DNA of 36,702 bases from DASVUC01 sp036387255. GTDB lineage: Bacteria; Planctomycetota; Phycisphaerae; Tepidisphaerales; Tepidisphaeraceae. Below the pieces are notes generated by a model. It did not search any database. It was given only the letters and a program-made list of their open reading frames with translations, and had not been told where the DNA came from. Positions 1 to 7,809 of the stretch are shown here, in pieces (position 1 is the stretch's first letter; every line of letters begins with the position of its first letter). A program made the translations under genes and the position numbers. Location of the stretch: contig DASVUC010000002.1 in assembly GCA_036387255.1 (NCBI GenBank), forward strand, positions 1 through 36,702, read 5' to 3'.

Positions 1-1
1 C

Positions 2-1480
2 ATGCAGCATGGGCGAGACGCCCATGCCACGATAGAGGCGGTTGTTCTTGCTAATGGGAGGCGGCTTGCGTGTCGCGCGGTGGTGGTGACGACGGGGACT
101 TTTCTGCGGGCGCTGATGCACACGGGTGAATCGCAGACGGAAGGCGGGCGGGTGGGTGAGGCGGCGGCAAAGGGATTGTCCGGATGCCTTCAGCGATTGG
201 GGCTCGAGCTGGGGCGATTGAAGACCGGGACGCCGCCGCGGCTGGATCGGAAAAGCATCGATTTCTCTGCATTTGAAGCGCAGCCGGGCGATGAGGAGCC
301 GGCGCCGTTTTCGTTTCTGAACGAGTATCCATCTGGCGCGGCGAGCAAGGGAGCGTGGAAGCCGCCGCTTCAGCAGATTCAATGTTACATCACCAACACA
401 ACTGAAGATGTTCACGAGATCATCCGCGCGAACCTGCATCGCGCGCCGATGTACTCTGGCCAGATTCAGTCGACTGGCCCGCGCTACTGTCCCAGTATCG
501 AGGACAAGGTGGTGCGCTTTGCGGATAAGCACGCGCACCACATCTTCCTGGAGCCGGAGGGGCTGGACACGGACGAGATCTACTGCAACGGGATCTCCAC
601 GTCGCTGCCACGTGATGTGCAGGAACGGATCATCCCGCTGATCCCGGGGCTCTCGCGCGCGAACATTATGCGGTACGGATACGCGGTGGAGTATGACATG
701 GTCTGGCCGACGCAGATCCGCAGCACGCTGGAGACGAAGGCGGTGAATGGGCTGTTTCTGGCGGGGCAGATCAACGGAACCAGCGGGTACGAAGAGGCGG
801 CGGCGCAGGGCCTGGTGGCAGGGATTAATGCGGTGCGCTATGCAACCACCAGCACAGCCGACTTCACGCTCACGCGCGATCAGTCGTACATCGGCGTGCT
901 GATTGACGACCTGGTGACCAAGCCGCCGACAGAACCGTATCGCATGTTCACGAGCCGGGCGGAGCATCGGCTCCACCTGCGCGCGGATAACGCTGATGAG
1001 CGGCTGACGAAGATTGGGCGCGACATCGGACTTGTGGATGACAAACGGTGGAACCGGTTTGGCGCGCGGCGGGAGATGATTACAAATGCCCTGGCATTGC
1101 TGCGCGAGACCCGGCTCGGGGCGCAGCCGGCGTATGAGCTGCTTCGGCGGCCGGACGTGACGTTTGCGGACCTTCGGCAGAAGCTGCCGGCGCTGGAGGC
1201 GGTGCCGGGAGATGTGGCGAACCTGGTGGAGATCCAGGTGAAGTACGATGGATACATTGCGCGACAGTCGAAGGCGATCGATCGATTTGCGCAGCTCGAG
1301 CACAAGCTGATTCCTACGTCGCTGGACTATGCGATGGTGCCGGGGCTGCGGAATGAAGCCAAGCAGAAGCTGGCGAAGTTTACGCCGCGATCGCTGGGGC
1401 AGGCGCTTCGGATTTCCGGGATTACACCGGCCGATGTGACGGTGCTGGCGGTGCACCTGGATCGGCCACGGCGGGGGTGA
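2..1480 (+). CDS. mnmG: tRNA uridine-5-carboxymethylaminomethyl(34) synthesis enzyme MnmG, C-terminal part
   Basis: MnmG (GidA) is the FAD-dependent partner of MnmE that modifies the wobble uridine of some tRNAs in the cytoplasm. About 492 residues are present, against about 630 for the family, so the N-terminal FAD-binding part lies left of the window. The ATG at position 2 is only an internal Met. Recognisable conserved blocks are VVTTGTFL, GRLKTGTPPR, GPRYCPSIEDK, FLEPEGL, GISTSLP, GQINGTSGYEEAAAQG, EPYRMFTSRAEHR and, near the end, VEIQVKYDGYIARQ and RISGITPADV. The first visible residues (HGRDAHAT) are encoded by a copy of a dispersed palindrome, not by family-conserved sequence. They fall just before the strand leading into the TTGTF motif. 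A repeat-rich spacer follows the stop codon. Identification is secure; only the 5' end is missing. Confidence 0.96.
   Translation: MQHGRDAHATIEAVVLANGRRLACRAVVVTTGTFLRALMHTGESQTEGGRVGEAAAKGLSGCLQRLGLELGRLKTGTPPRLDRKSIDFSAFEAQPGDEEPAPFSFLNEYPSGAASKGAWKPPLQQIQCYITNTTEDVHEIIRANLHRAPMYSGQIQSTGPRYCPSIEDKVVRFADKHAHHIFLEPEGLDTDEIYCNGISTSLPRDVQERIIPLIPGLSRANIMRYGYAVEYDMVWPTQIRSTLETKAVNGLFLAGQINGTSGYEEAAAQGLVAGINAVRYATTSTADFTLTRDQSYIGVLIDDLVTKPPTEPYRMFTSRAEHRLHLRADNADERLTKIGRDIGLVDDKRWNRFGARREMITNALALLRETRLGAQPAYELLRRPDVTFADLRQKLPALEAVPGDVANLVEIQVKYDGYIARQSKAIDRFAQLEHKLIPTSLDYAMVPGLRNEAKQKLAKFTPRSLGQALRISGITPADVTVLAVHLDRPRRG
7..30. repeat. Dispersed palindrome inside mnmG
   Basis: Perfect nine-base arms GCATGGGCG and CGCCCATGC (7-15 and 19-27) surround a three-base loop and are followed by CAC. 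It differs from the intergenic copy at 1531-1554 at only two of 24 positions. It is read in frame as HGRDAHAT within mnmG. Confidence 0.85.
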
Positions 1481-1500
1481 GTCTGGAGCCATGTCTAGCC

Positions 1501-1554
1501 GTAGCACGCGCGTCTCCATGACTTATCAGTGCACGGGCGAGACGCCCATGCTAC
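1501..1554. repeat. Inverted pair of dispersed palindromes downstream of mnmG
   Basis: The right half (1531-1554) is a clean copy of the GCACGGGCG/CGCCCATGC palindrome ending in CTAC. The left half (1501-1519, beginning GTAGCACGCGCGTCTCC) is a degraded copy in the opposite orientation. The two can pair into one longer stem, and the right half can also fold on itself. The position just after the mnmG stop makes a role in ending or protecting the transcript possible. No T-tract follows, so this is not a standard intrinsic terminator. Confidence 0.75.
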
Positions 1555-1603
1555 AGAGGTCAAAGATGCGGGCGGGGCGGTGTTGGTCTAAGATGGCGTC
1601 GCT

Positions 1604-3328
1604 ATGATCGATACCTCCCTACCGCTGGGCGTTTGCGTGTTTCCGGAGTTTGGGCCGAATCGGGCGCGGACGGTGAGTTACCCCGGATACCTTGAAGAGA
1701 TTCTGGCGCATACGGGTGTGTTTCATCAGCGTGTGGCGATGGAGCAACTTCAGTCGGCGCTGGCGTCGCTGAAAATTCTCGTCACGGTAGGTGAGGTGGA
1801 ATTGCCGGAGGCGCTGAAGCGAACGCTCGCGGATTGGGTGACATCGGGCGGGGCGTGGATCAGCATCGCGGGCGTGTGCGGGATGGAACAGACGCTGGGG
1901 GCGGCGATCCAGAAGGCGGATATGTGGTCATGGGGCGGAGGGGCGTTCAAGTCGCTGGGCGAAGGTTACCTGATTAACGAGAAGCCGGAGCATCCGATCG
2001 TCGCGCACGTGACGCGGATGATTCATCTCTTCGGCGGAACGACTGTAACCGCGACGAGCGGGCAGGTACTGGCTCGCGTGGACGACAAGCACGGACGAAA
2101 GACGGATCGTGCCGGCATCATCGAGAACGTCGCCGGAAAGGGGCGGACGATTCTCATCGCGCCGGATCTGACGGGGACTGTCGTGCGGATTCAGCAAGGT
2201 CTTTGCGTGACGCGCGATGGCGTGCCGGCGCCGGATGGCTCGGGGCCGGTGAATGATTCAGTGCTGAAGGCGGATGACGGGTGCGTGCTGGACTGGGACT
2301 TCGATCGCGATGCAGTGCCGGGGATGAACAACTTCCGGTGCTATCTGGAGCCGATGGCGGATGTGTGGCGGGAGATCCTCCTGCGCTCGATCTTTCACGT
2401 AGCCACACAGCAGCGGGTGGAGCTGCCGGTGCTGTGGCTTTATCCGCGGCAGCTTCCGGCGCTGGCGCACATGTCGCACGACACGGATGGAAATGAGCCG
2501 CCCAAGGCGCATCGACTGATCGAGCTGCTGGATGAGGCGAAGATCAAGGCAACGTGGTGCGTGATCCTGCCGGGGTATGAGCCGGCGATCATCAACAAGA
2601 TCAAGTCGGCGGGGCATGAGCTGGCGACGCACTACGATGCGATGACCGAAGGCACGAGCTTTTCACAGAAAGAGTTCAATGAGCAGTGGCGGCACTTGAT
2701 CGAGATGTTTGGCGAGAAGCCGGTGACGAACAAGAATCACTACACGCGGTGGGAGGGAGACACTGAGTTTTTCGAGTGGTGCGCCGCGCGCGGGATCCAG
2801 ATGGATCAGAGCAAAGGGGCGAGCAAGACGGGCGAGGCGGGGTACAACTTCGGCACGTGCCACCTATATTTTCCCGTGACGTTCCGCGGGAAACCGATCG
2901 ACGTGCTGGAGATGTGCCTGCCGACGCAGGACCTTCATGTGTTCGCGCCGGTGGAACTTTTTGAAACACTGCTGGCGACGGTGAAGAAGCATCACGGTGT
3001 CTTTCATCAGCTCTATCACCCGGCGCACACGAGCAAGCCGGAGGTGGGCGAGTCGCTGCTGATGGTGGCGCGGCGGGCGCGCGAGGAAGGCATGGAGTGG
3101 TGGACGGCGAAGGAGATTAACCGCTGGGAGCGGGCGCGACGGACAGTGCGCGTGGTGCGATGGGAGGGCGGAAAGCTGACGCTACACGCGGGTGAACGCC
3201 TGGAAGACGCGACGGTGCTGATGCTCTCTAGCAAAAACGGCCGGAAACAAATGAACGCATGGGGGTTCTCGTTTGATGCGGTGACGCAGACGATCGAGGC
3301 GGAGAAGGATGTCAGCGTCAGCTTCTGA
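1604..3328 (+). CDS. GATase-like / NodB-type polysaccharide deacetylase-like protein
   Basis: The 574-residue protein has two parts. Residues 1-250 resemble a class I glutamine-amidotransferase/ThuA-like fold (LKILVTVGEVELPE, then a Gly-rich AWISIAGVCGME turn), as in the trimerisation domain of some glycosidases. Residues 280-520 resemble a NodB-homology domain: the metal-binding Asp motif appears as SHDTDG (His292, Asp293, Asp295), followed by GHELATH around 338-343. The second His expected in the H(S/T)xxH motif is not obvious (HYDAM), so deacetylase activity is uncertain. There is no signal peptide. The start ATG has no Shine-Dalgarno-like sequence, and TAAGAT lies ten bases upstream at 1589-1594, so the mRNA could be nearly leaderless. 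It converges on the cytochrome gene, with 12 bases between the two stop codons. The fold assignment is fairly confident; the substrate is unknown. Confidence 0.7.
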   Translation: MIDTSLPLGVCVFPEFGPNRARTVSYPGYLEEILAHTGVFHQRVAMEQLQSALASLKILVTVGEVELPEALKRTLADWVTSGGAWISIAGVCGMEQTLGAAIQKADMWSWGGGAFKSLGEGYLINEKPEHPIVAHVTRMIHLFGGTTVTATSGQVLARVDDKHGRKTDRAGIIENVAGKGRTILIAPDLTGTVVRIQQGLCVTRDGVPAPDGSGPVNDSVLKADDGCVLDWDFDRDAVPGMNNFRCYLEPMADVWREILLRSIFHVATQQRVELPVLWLYPRQLPALAHMSHDTDGNEPPKAHRLIELLDEAKIKATWCVILPGYEPAIINKIKSAGHELATHYDAMTEGTSFSQKEFNEQWRHLIEMFGEKPVTNKNHYTRWEGDTEFFEWCAARGIQMDQSKGASKTGEAGYNFGTCHLYFPVTFRGKPIDVLEMCLPTQDLHVFAPVELFETLLATVKKHHGVFHQLYHPAHTSKPEVGESLLMVARRAREEGMEWWTAKEINRWERARRTVRVVRWEGGKLTLHAGERLEDATVLMLSSKNGRKQMNAWGFSFDAVTQTIEAEKDVSVSF

Positions 3329-3340
3329 GTGTGATCGAAA

Positions 3341-3673
3341 TCACGCTTTCCGCAGCGCTTTGACATACGCCACGAGTTGATCGAGCTGATCGTCCGAGAG
3401 TTCTTCCTTCGTGAATTTAGGCATTGCGCCTAGGCCGGCGCGGACCTGTGTTTTGATGGCGGCGGCGGGGGCAGGTTTGTTGTTCAGTGCGGGCCCGAGT
3501 CCGGTCGCGCCGCCAGGGTGGCATTGATAACAATTCTGGTCGAACAGAATTTTGCCTTGTGCGAGCTTGGGATCGTCGAGTGCGGGGTTGCGAGCGCCGA
3601 GAGGCTGCTCGCGGCGCGCGGAGCCGCAACCGACGGTGATGCAGAGGATGGTGAAGGTGAGGAAGTATTTCAT
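3341..3673 (-). CDS. Small lipoprotein c-type cytochrome
   Basis: This 110-residue class I cytochrome c has a short lipoprotein signal ending at a lipobox-like TVGC (Cys16), so it is probably membrane-anchored on the outer face. Haem is attached at CYQCH (Cys48, Cys51, His52), and Met84 in GLGAMPKF is the likely distal ligand. The C-terminal helix LDQLVAYVKALRKA is typical of the family. Its ATG overlaps the TGA of the propeller gene (ATGA at 3670-3673), which points to translational coupling. The likely role is to accept electrons from that dehydrogenase. Confidence 0.9.
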   Translation of the reverse strand: MKYFLTFTILCITVGCGSARREQPLGARNPALDDPKLAQGKILFDQNCYQCHPGGATGLGPALNNKPAPAAAIKTQVRAGLGAMPKFTKEELSDDQLDQLVAYVKALRKA

Positions 3674-5187
3674 CGCGCCTCCCGCGTGATGCGCCAGAGG
3701 ACGCCGGTGCGTTCCTGCGGGCGGGGCTTGCCGATCATGTTCAGGATGCCGAAGTCGACGACGTAGAGGGCTTCGCCGGTGTTGTCGAACCGGCAGGCGA
3801 CAGGACGTTCGAGGCCACCGGTCTTAAGCTGAGAAGCGGGGCCATTTTCTTTGCCGCGGTTGGTGGCGAAGGTTTCGATGGAGCCGTTGGCGGGATCGAC
3901 GCGGACGACGCGAAACCCGACGGGTCCCATGACTTTCCCGACGTTGGGGGCCATGTCGCCGAAGATCGCGATGAAGGCTTGGCCCGCGTAACCGAATCGA
4001 TCCGAGCGGGAGAAGTCTAATCCGCCGGCGCCGGCGTGAACGGGTAGAACCGCGGCGGGTTTCTGCGGCGGGTTGGGGTGCTGGGCGAGGAGGAACTGCG
4101 GCTGATCTTTGCGCGGAGGTTTGACGCGTTTATTGGTCACCGGGTATGGGCCCCAGAAGTCGGGCCAGCCGTACCAGGTGTTGGGGGTGATCTTCCACAG
4201 CAGATCGCCGGTGCCCCAGAGGGGGCGGGAGCCGCGGTCGTCGAACTGGTTCTCCGTGACGTAGAGCGATCCATCGGGAGCGAGGGCGAGACCGAAGGGA
4301 TTGCGGAGGCCCCAGGCGACTAAGGTTAGATCGGGCGGAGGACCGCCCGGCTCTGCCTGTGAGCGGGAGGTTGGTTTGGGGGTGATGCGATAGATCGCGC
4401 CGGAACCTGGAGTTTTACCTTTGATCGTTTGACCCGGTTGTGACGGTGTACCGAAGGGTTGGTAGGCCCCGGTGGTGGCTTTGTCGTTCTTTTCGGGCGT
4501 GAGCGGATTGTCGGTGGTGAAGCTTTGGCCGGTGAGCTTGATGTCGCGCGGGGGCGTGTCGTGGAAGTCGGGGTGGCGCTGGAGCCAGCCGAATTCGTAG
4601 TTGTCCGTTCCGACCACGCCGGAGTTGGTGGCGGTTCCGATGGAGAAATAGATCGCGCCGTCTTTGGAGATGACCGGACCGTTGACATGGTGATCGCCCA
4701 TGGATGGGAGGTGGTCGACGAGAATTTCCTGTTTGGCCGATCCAGGGCTGAAGCCCTGCGCTTGGCTGTTGGTTGGGAGGGTGATGCGGGCGATTCTTCC
4801 GCCGGCTTGCTCGCCGCCTTGAGCGATGTAGAAGGCGTTGTTGTGGAAGGCAACGCCGTTCCAGGGGCCGGAGTTGTCGCCGGTCGCCAGGACGGTGGTG
4901 GCGCCGTTCTGCTCGATGCGGAGGAGGCGCGGGGTAGTGAACTTTTCGCCGTAGCTGTAGCCGGCTTCGATGATGACGGGGCGGTTTTGGTCGTCAAAGG
5001 TGACGCCGGTCGGGAAGGTGAGATCTTTGGCGACGAGCTCGATTCTGTAGCCGGCGGGCAGGGCGATATCGGCGGGGTTGATGCGCCGGGAGGTGGTTGA
5101 GGTTTGGCCGCCGCCAGAGGATTTGGAGAAGCCGTAGCAGCCGGCGAGCGGAATGAGGAGGAGGAGGAGGGGGAGCAGGCGTCGCAT
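3670..5187 (-). CDS. PQQ-dependent sugar dehydrogenase-like (sorbosone dehydrogenase family) lipoprotein
   Basis: The 505-residue protein begins with a clear lipoprotein signal, ending LAGC with lipidated Cys17, and a Gly/Ser-rich linker. The rest is a six-bladed propeller of the soluble glucose/L-sorbosone dehydrogenase type. Characteristic strings are LPAGYRIELVAKDLTFPTGV, GPWNGVAFHNNAFYIAQGG, WGLRNPFGLALAPDGSLYVTE, NTWYGWPDFWG and RVDPANGSIETF. Such proteins oxidise sugars or related polyols and usually pass electrons to a cytochrome. Here a small cytochrome c is encoded immediately downstream with an ATGA overlap, which supports a two-gene redox unit. No clear ribosome-binding site precedes the ATG at 5187. 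PQQ use is inferred from the family, and the substrate is not known. Confidence 0.85.
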   Translation of the reverse strand: MRRLLPLLLLLIPLAGCYGFSKSSGGGQTSTTSRRINPADIALPAGYRIELVAKDLTFPTGVTFDDQNRPVIIEAGYSYGEKFTTPRLLRIEQNGATTVLATGDNSGPWNGVAFHNNAFYIAQGGEQAGGRIARITLPTNSQAQGFSPGSAKQEILVDHLPSMGDHHVNGPVISKDGAIYFSIGTATNSGVVGTDNYEFGWLQRHPDFHDTPPRDIKLTGQSFTTDNPLTPEKNDKATTGAYQPFGTPSQPGQTIKGKTPGSGAIYRITPKPTSRSQAEPGGPPPDLTLVAWGLRNPFGLALAPDGSLYVTENQFDDRGSRPLWGTGDLLWKITPNTWYGWPDFWGPYPVTNKRVKPPRKDQPQFLLAQHPNPPQKPAAVLPVHAGAGGLDFSRSDRFGYAGQAFIAIFGDMAPNVGKVMGPVGFRVVRVDPANGSIETFATNRGKENGPASQLKTGGLERPVACRFDNTGEALYVVDFGILNMIGKPRPQERTGVLWRITREAR

Positions 5188-5298
5188 GGAGTTAAATTAG
5201 CGCGAGTGTTCGGGGGCGCACAACGGAGAAAAGGGAGCACAGACGGGACGCCCGCGCGACGCTCAGGATGGTTTCCGGGAGCGCGCTGGAACGGGTGA

Positions 5299-6600
5299 CT
5301 AATCGAGGAGATTAAAGGAGGATTGAAGTAGCGAGAGCAGTTGCTGGTCGTCCAGGGGGGCGGCCGGGTTGTTCCAGGTCGCACTCAAGGCGTACCAGTG
5401 ATTGGACTTGCTTTTGAGGAGGAAAGTGAGGTTTAGAACGCCCGCTTCGGAGCCGCCTTTGTAAGCGACGAAGGGGAAGTGGGTTTTGTCGGGGGAGAGG
5501 CCGGGGTTGATGGCGAGGATGGCGCGCGCCGCGGAGGCCGGCGCTTTTTCGGTGTGCTGGCGAAGATAGTTCATCAGCCGCGCCAGGTCCTGTGCCGTCG
5601 CGAACCACTCGAGCTGGTCAATGTACTTCGGCTCGGTGAGCCCCCCTACCGCCTGGCGCGAGACCTTGGGCAAATCCTGGTCCAGCATGGACCTGCGGCG
5701 GCTTGCGTCGAGCGGAAGATATTTCTCGGCGAGATTGGGAACGCCCTTGAGCTTGAACATCTCCAGCGTGGAGAGGAACGGGACGTTCTTCTCTGGAGCG
5801 GCGTGCCCCGTCTCCTTCTGGATGGCTTCAACGTTCTGCCGGCCCAGCGTGCGCAGGAGCTGGTCGGCTGCCGTGTTGTCTGAGCGCGAGATCATCATCG
5901 ACGCCAGCGTGTGCAGGGTGAGCGGCGATTTTTCCGGCCAATCCTGAAGCTGCCCGCTTGGAAGCGACTTCGCCGCTTCGTCCAGCGCAATCACATCCGA
6001 CCACTGGCGCTGCCCGGCTTCGATCTCTTTAACGAGCTGCGCGAGGATGTAGAGCTTGAAGGTTGAGCCGATGGCGAGGGATTTATCTGCGTTGTGCGCG
6101 CCGAGAACTTTTGCATCCGGCTTTGCGTCGAGCTGCTGGGCCAGCAAGCTGGTCGTGCCGGGAAGGCTCTTGAGCTTCTTGATGATGTCGTCAAATGATG
6201 CCACGCGCTCTGCCGCGGCGCCGATCAACAAGCCGGTGATCTTGTGAGGCTCCCTGACGTCGATGGCGAGGGTGACGGGCGCGGTGAAGCCTTTATCGAA
6301 GGTGAATTCGAAAATGCCGGTCGAGGCGTCGATGCGCTGGGAGAGGCGGATGTCAGTGCACTTGCCGTAGCTCTTGAAGTAGTTGCTGAAGATGGAGGTG
6401 AGCTTCTCATCCGGCACCGCGGCTCGGAACGAATCGGCGAAGAACTTGCCGTAGCCGGAAGGCTTATCGCGGAAGAGCTTTTGGACGGTGGTGGCGCGCT
6501 CGGTGAGTGGTTTTTCGAGCGACTGCGTGGTGGGAACATCGGCGGCAAAAGCGGAAGTGAACGAGGAGAAGAGGAGGAAGATGGAGAGTGCGTTTCTCAT
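5299..6600 (-). CDS. Exported serine hydrolase, class A beta-lactamase-like fold
   Basis: The 433-residue protein starts with a signal peptide (RNALSIFLLFSSFTSAFA, cleavage near residue 19). Residues 35-130 form a small alpha/beta domain resembling the N-terminal domain of clavulanate-cluster ORF12 proteins. Residues 150-433 carry the penicillin-recognising motifs: STFK (Ser179, Lys182), SDN (240-242) and KGG (381-383). The Glu of the class A ExxLN motif is not evident in its usual place, so an esterase, peptidase or carboxypeptidase role is as likely as beta-lactam hydrolysis. The frame extends 21 codons upstream to 6663, but that stretch reads through a dispersed repeat (STGILPV). The ATG at 6600, directly before the signal peptide, is therefore chosen. 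It lies downstream of the DapA-like gene on the same strand, or is transcribed on its own. Confidence 0.82.
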   Translation of the reverse strand: MRNALSIFLLFSSFTSAFAADVPTTQSLEKPLTERATTVQKLFRDKPSGYGKFFADSFRAAVPDEKLTSIFSNYFKSYGKCTDIRLSQRIDASTGIFEFTFDKGFTAPVTLAIDVREPHKITGLLIGAAAERVASFDDIIKKLKSLPGTTSLLAQQLDAKPDAKVLGAHNADKSLAIGSTFKLYILAQLVKEIEAGQRQWSDVIALDEAAKSLPSGQLQDWPEKSPLTLHTLASMMISRSDNTAADQLLRTLGRQNVEAIQKETGHAAPEKNVPFLSTLEMFKLKGVPNLAEKYLPLDASRRRSMLDQDLPKVSRQAVGGLTEPKYIDQLEWFATAQDLARLMNYLRQHTEKAPASAARAILAINPGLSPDKTHFPFVAYKGGSEAGVLNLTFLLKSKSNHWYALSATWNNPAAPLDDQQLLSLLQSSFNLLD

Positions 6601-6625
6601 GGCGTGCTGGCGATTTGGGTCCAGG

Positions 6626-6650
6626 AACACAGGCAGGATGCCCGTGCTAC
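6626..6650. repeat. Dispersed palindrome upstream of the serine hydrolase gene
   Basis: An imperfect hairpin, CACAGGCA then GGA then TGCCCGTG, ends in the family's CTAC. Read on the minus strand it gives the peptide STGILPV, which would be added falsely to the serine hydrolase if the longest frame were used. Confidence 0.75.
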
Positions 6651-6681
6651 AGTCGCACGTCAATTAATTGTTAATGGTCCA

Positions 6682-7752
6682 CTACCCGCTAAGCCAGTCG
6701 TCCCGATGATTTGAGACGAACACGTCGTCGTTCAGATGTGGATACGCGGCGTAAACGCGATCGATTTCTTCTTTTTGTCCGGAGCCCATCGTCTCGCTCG
6801 GCTTCAGGCACCACGTGCCTTCGAGCAGGCCCTGGCGGCGCAAGACTTCGTGCAGGCCCGCGATGCACCCTTTGAAGCCGTTGGCAGCATCGAAGAAGGC
6901 GGCGTTGGTGTCGGTGACTTCGATGCTCCGTGTGAGCAATTCGCTCGTGGTTTGTGGCGTGCTGTTGGTTGTGAAGGCGTGGCAGTCGTTAAGAAGCCTG
7001 ACAGCCTTTTGCGTCCAGACCGACCAGTGGCCCAGCAGGCCCCCGACGATCCGGCGCACGACTGGCTTGCCGTTCACCTGGATGTGGTACGGGGTGATCA
7101 GGTCCAGCACGATGTTGTCGTCGTTGCCGGTGTACAGCGTGATGTCGTCTCGTCCGGCTTCGGCCACGGCGCGGACGACGTCCAGCGTCTGGTAGCGGTT
7201 GAACGGCGCCATCTTGATGGCGACGACGTTGTCGATCTCCGAGAAGCGCCGCCAGAAGGAGTAGGAAAGGATTCGTCCGCCGACGGCAGGTTGTAGATAG
7301 AAGCCCACGATGGGGATGATGCTCGAGACCTGCTTGCAGTGATCGATTGTCTGGTCCTCGCTCGCGTTCTTCATCGCCGCCAGCGAGAGGAGCCCGGCGT
7401 GGTAGTCCAGTTGCTTCAGTTTGGCGGCTTCGCGCGTGGCTTGTTCGGTTCCGCCACAGATGCCGCCAATGCGAACCAGCTTCTCGCGTCGCGTCTCATC
7501 CGCCCGATCCATCTCCTCTTTCGCGAGTGTGAGTACAGGTTCAAACAGCCCCACGTCCTTGTTGCGAATCTCAAATTGAGTCGTATGCACGCCGACGGCA
7601 AGACCGCCCGCGCCGGCGGCAATGTAGTAGCGCGAGAGCGCTCGCTGCCGGCGCTCGTCGAGCTTTCGTGCCGACGTGAGGGCAAGGGGATGAGCAGGGA
7701 TGGCGACCCCTTTGGCGAGGGTAGCTCGAACATCTGATGCTAAGGTGGTCAT
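6682..7752 (-). CDS. Dihydrodipicolinate synthase (DapA)-family aldolase/lyase
   Basis: The 356-residue TIM-barrel protein belongs to the N-acetylneuraminate lyase/DapA superfamily. These enzymes form a Schiff base with a 2-keto acid and cleave or join a carbon-carbon bond. The Schiff-base Lys is in VVAIKMAPFNRY (Lys180). The partner Tyr is in VGFYLQPAVGG (Tyr152), 28 residues earlier, the same spacing as in E. coli DapA. Gly-rich AAGAGGLAVGVHTTQF corresponds to the first active-site strand. It is some 60 residues longer than housekeeping DapA and has an unusual C-terminus, so it is probably a sugar-acid aldolase or dehydratase rather than the lysine-pathway enzyme. It follows the epimerase-like gene on the same strand after 57 bases, which suggests one operon. 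Confidence 0.85.
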   Translation of the reverse strand: MTTLASDVRATLAKGVAIPAHPLALTSARKLDERRQRALSRYYIAAGAGGLAVGVHTTQFEIRNKDVGLFEPVLTLAKEEMDRADETRREKLVRIGGICGGTEQATREAAKLKQLDYHAGLLSLAAMKNASEDQTIDHCKQVSSIIPIVGFYLQPAVGGRILSYSFWRRFSEIDNVVAIKMAPFNRYQTLDVVRAVAEAGRDDITLYTGNDDNIVLDLITPYHIQVNGKPVVRRIVGGLLGHWSVWTQKAVRLLNDCHAFTTNSTPQTTSELLTRSIEVTDTNAAFFDAANGFKGCIAGLHEVLRRQGLLEGTWCLKPSETMGSGQKEEIDRVYAAYPHLNDDVFVSNHRDDWLSG

Positions 7753-7809
7753 GATCGCCTTGAAGTTATCGAGGGGCTTGGCTGAGCTACAGCCGCTGCT
7801 CGCGCACCA

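Noticed and set aside
3331..3344. GTGAT-CGAA-ATCAC hairpin between convergent genes
   Set aside because: A five-base stem is too short to call as a terminator, and part of it overlaps the cytochrome stop.
4326..5384. 352-codon Pro/Ser/Thr-rich frame overlapping the propeller gene on the same strand
   Set aside because: The other frame has a lipoprotein signal and clear propeller motifs; this one is low-complexity and starts in the neighbouring spacer.
6601..6663. N-terminal extension of the serine hydrolase
   Set aside because: The extra 21 codons read through a dispersed palindrome (STGILPV) and precede a complete signal peptide with its own ATG.
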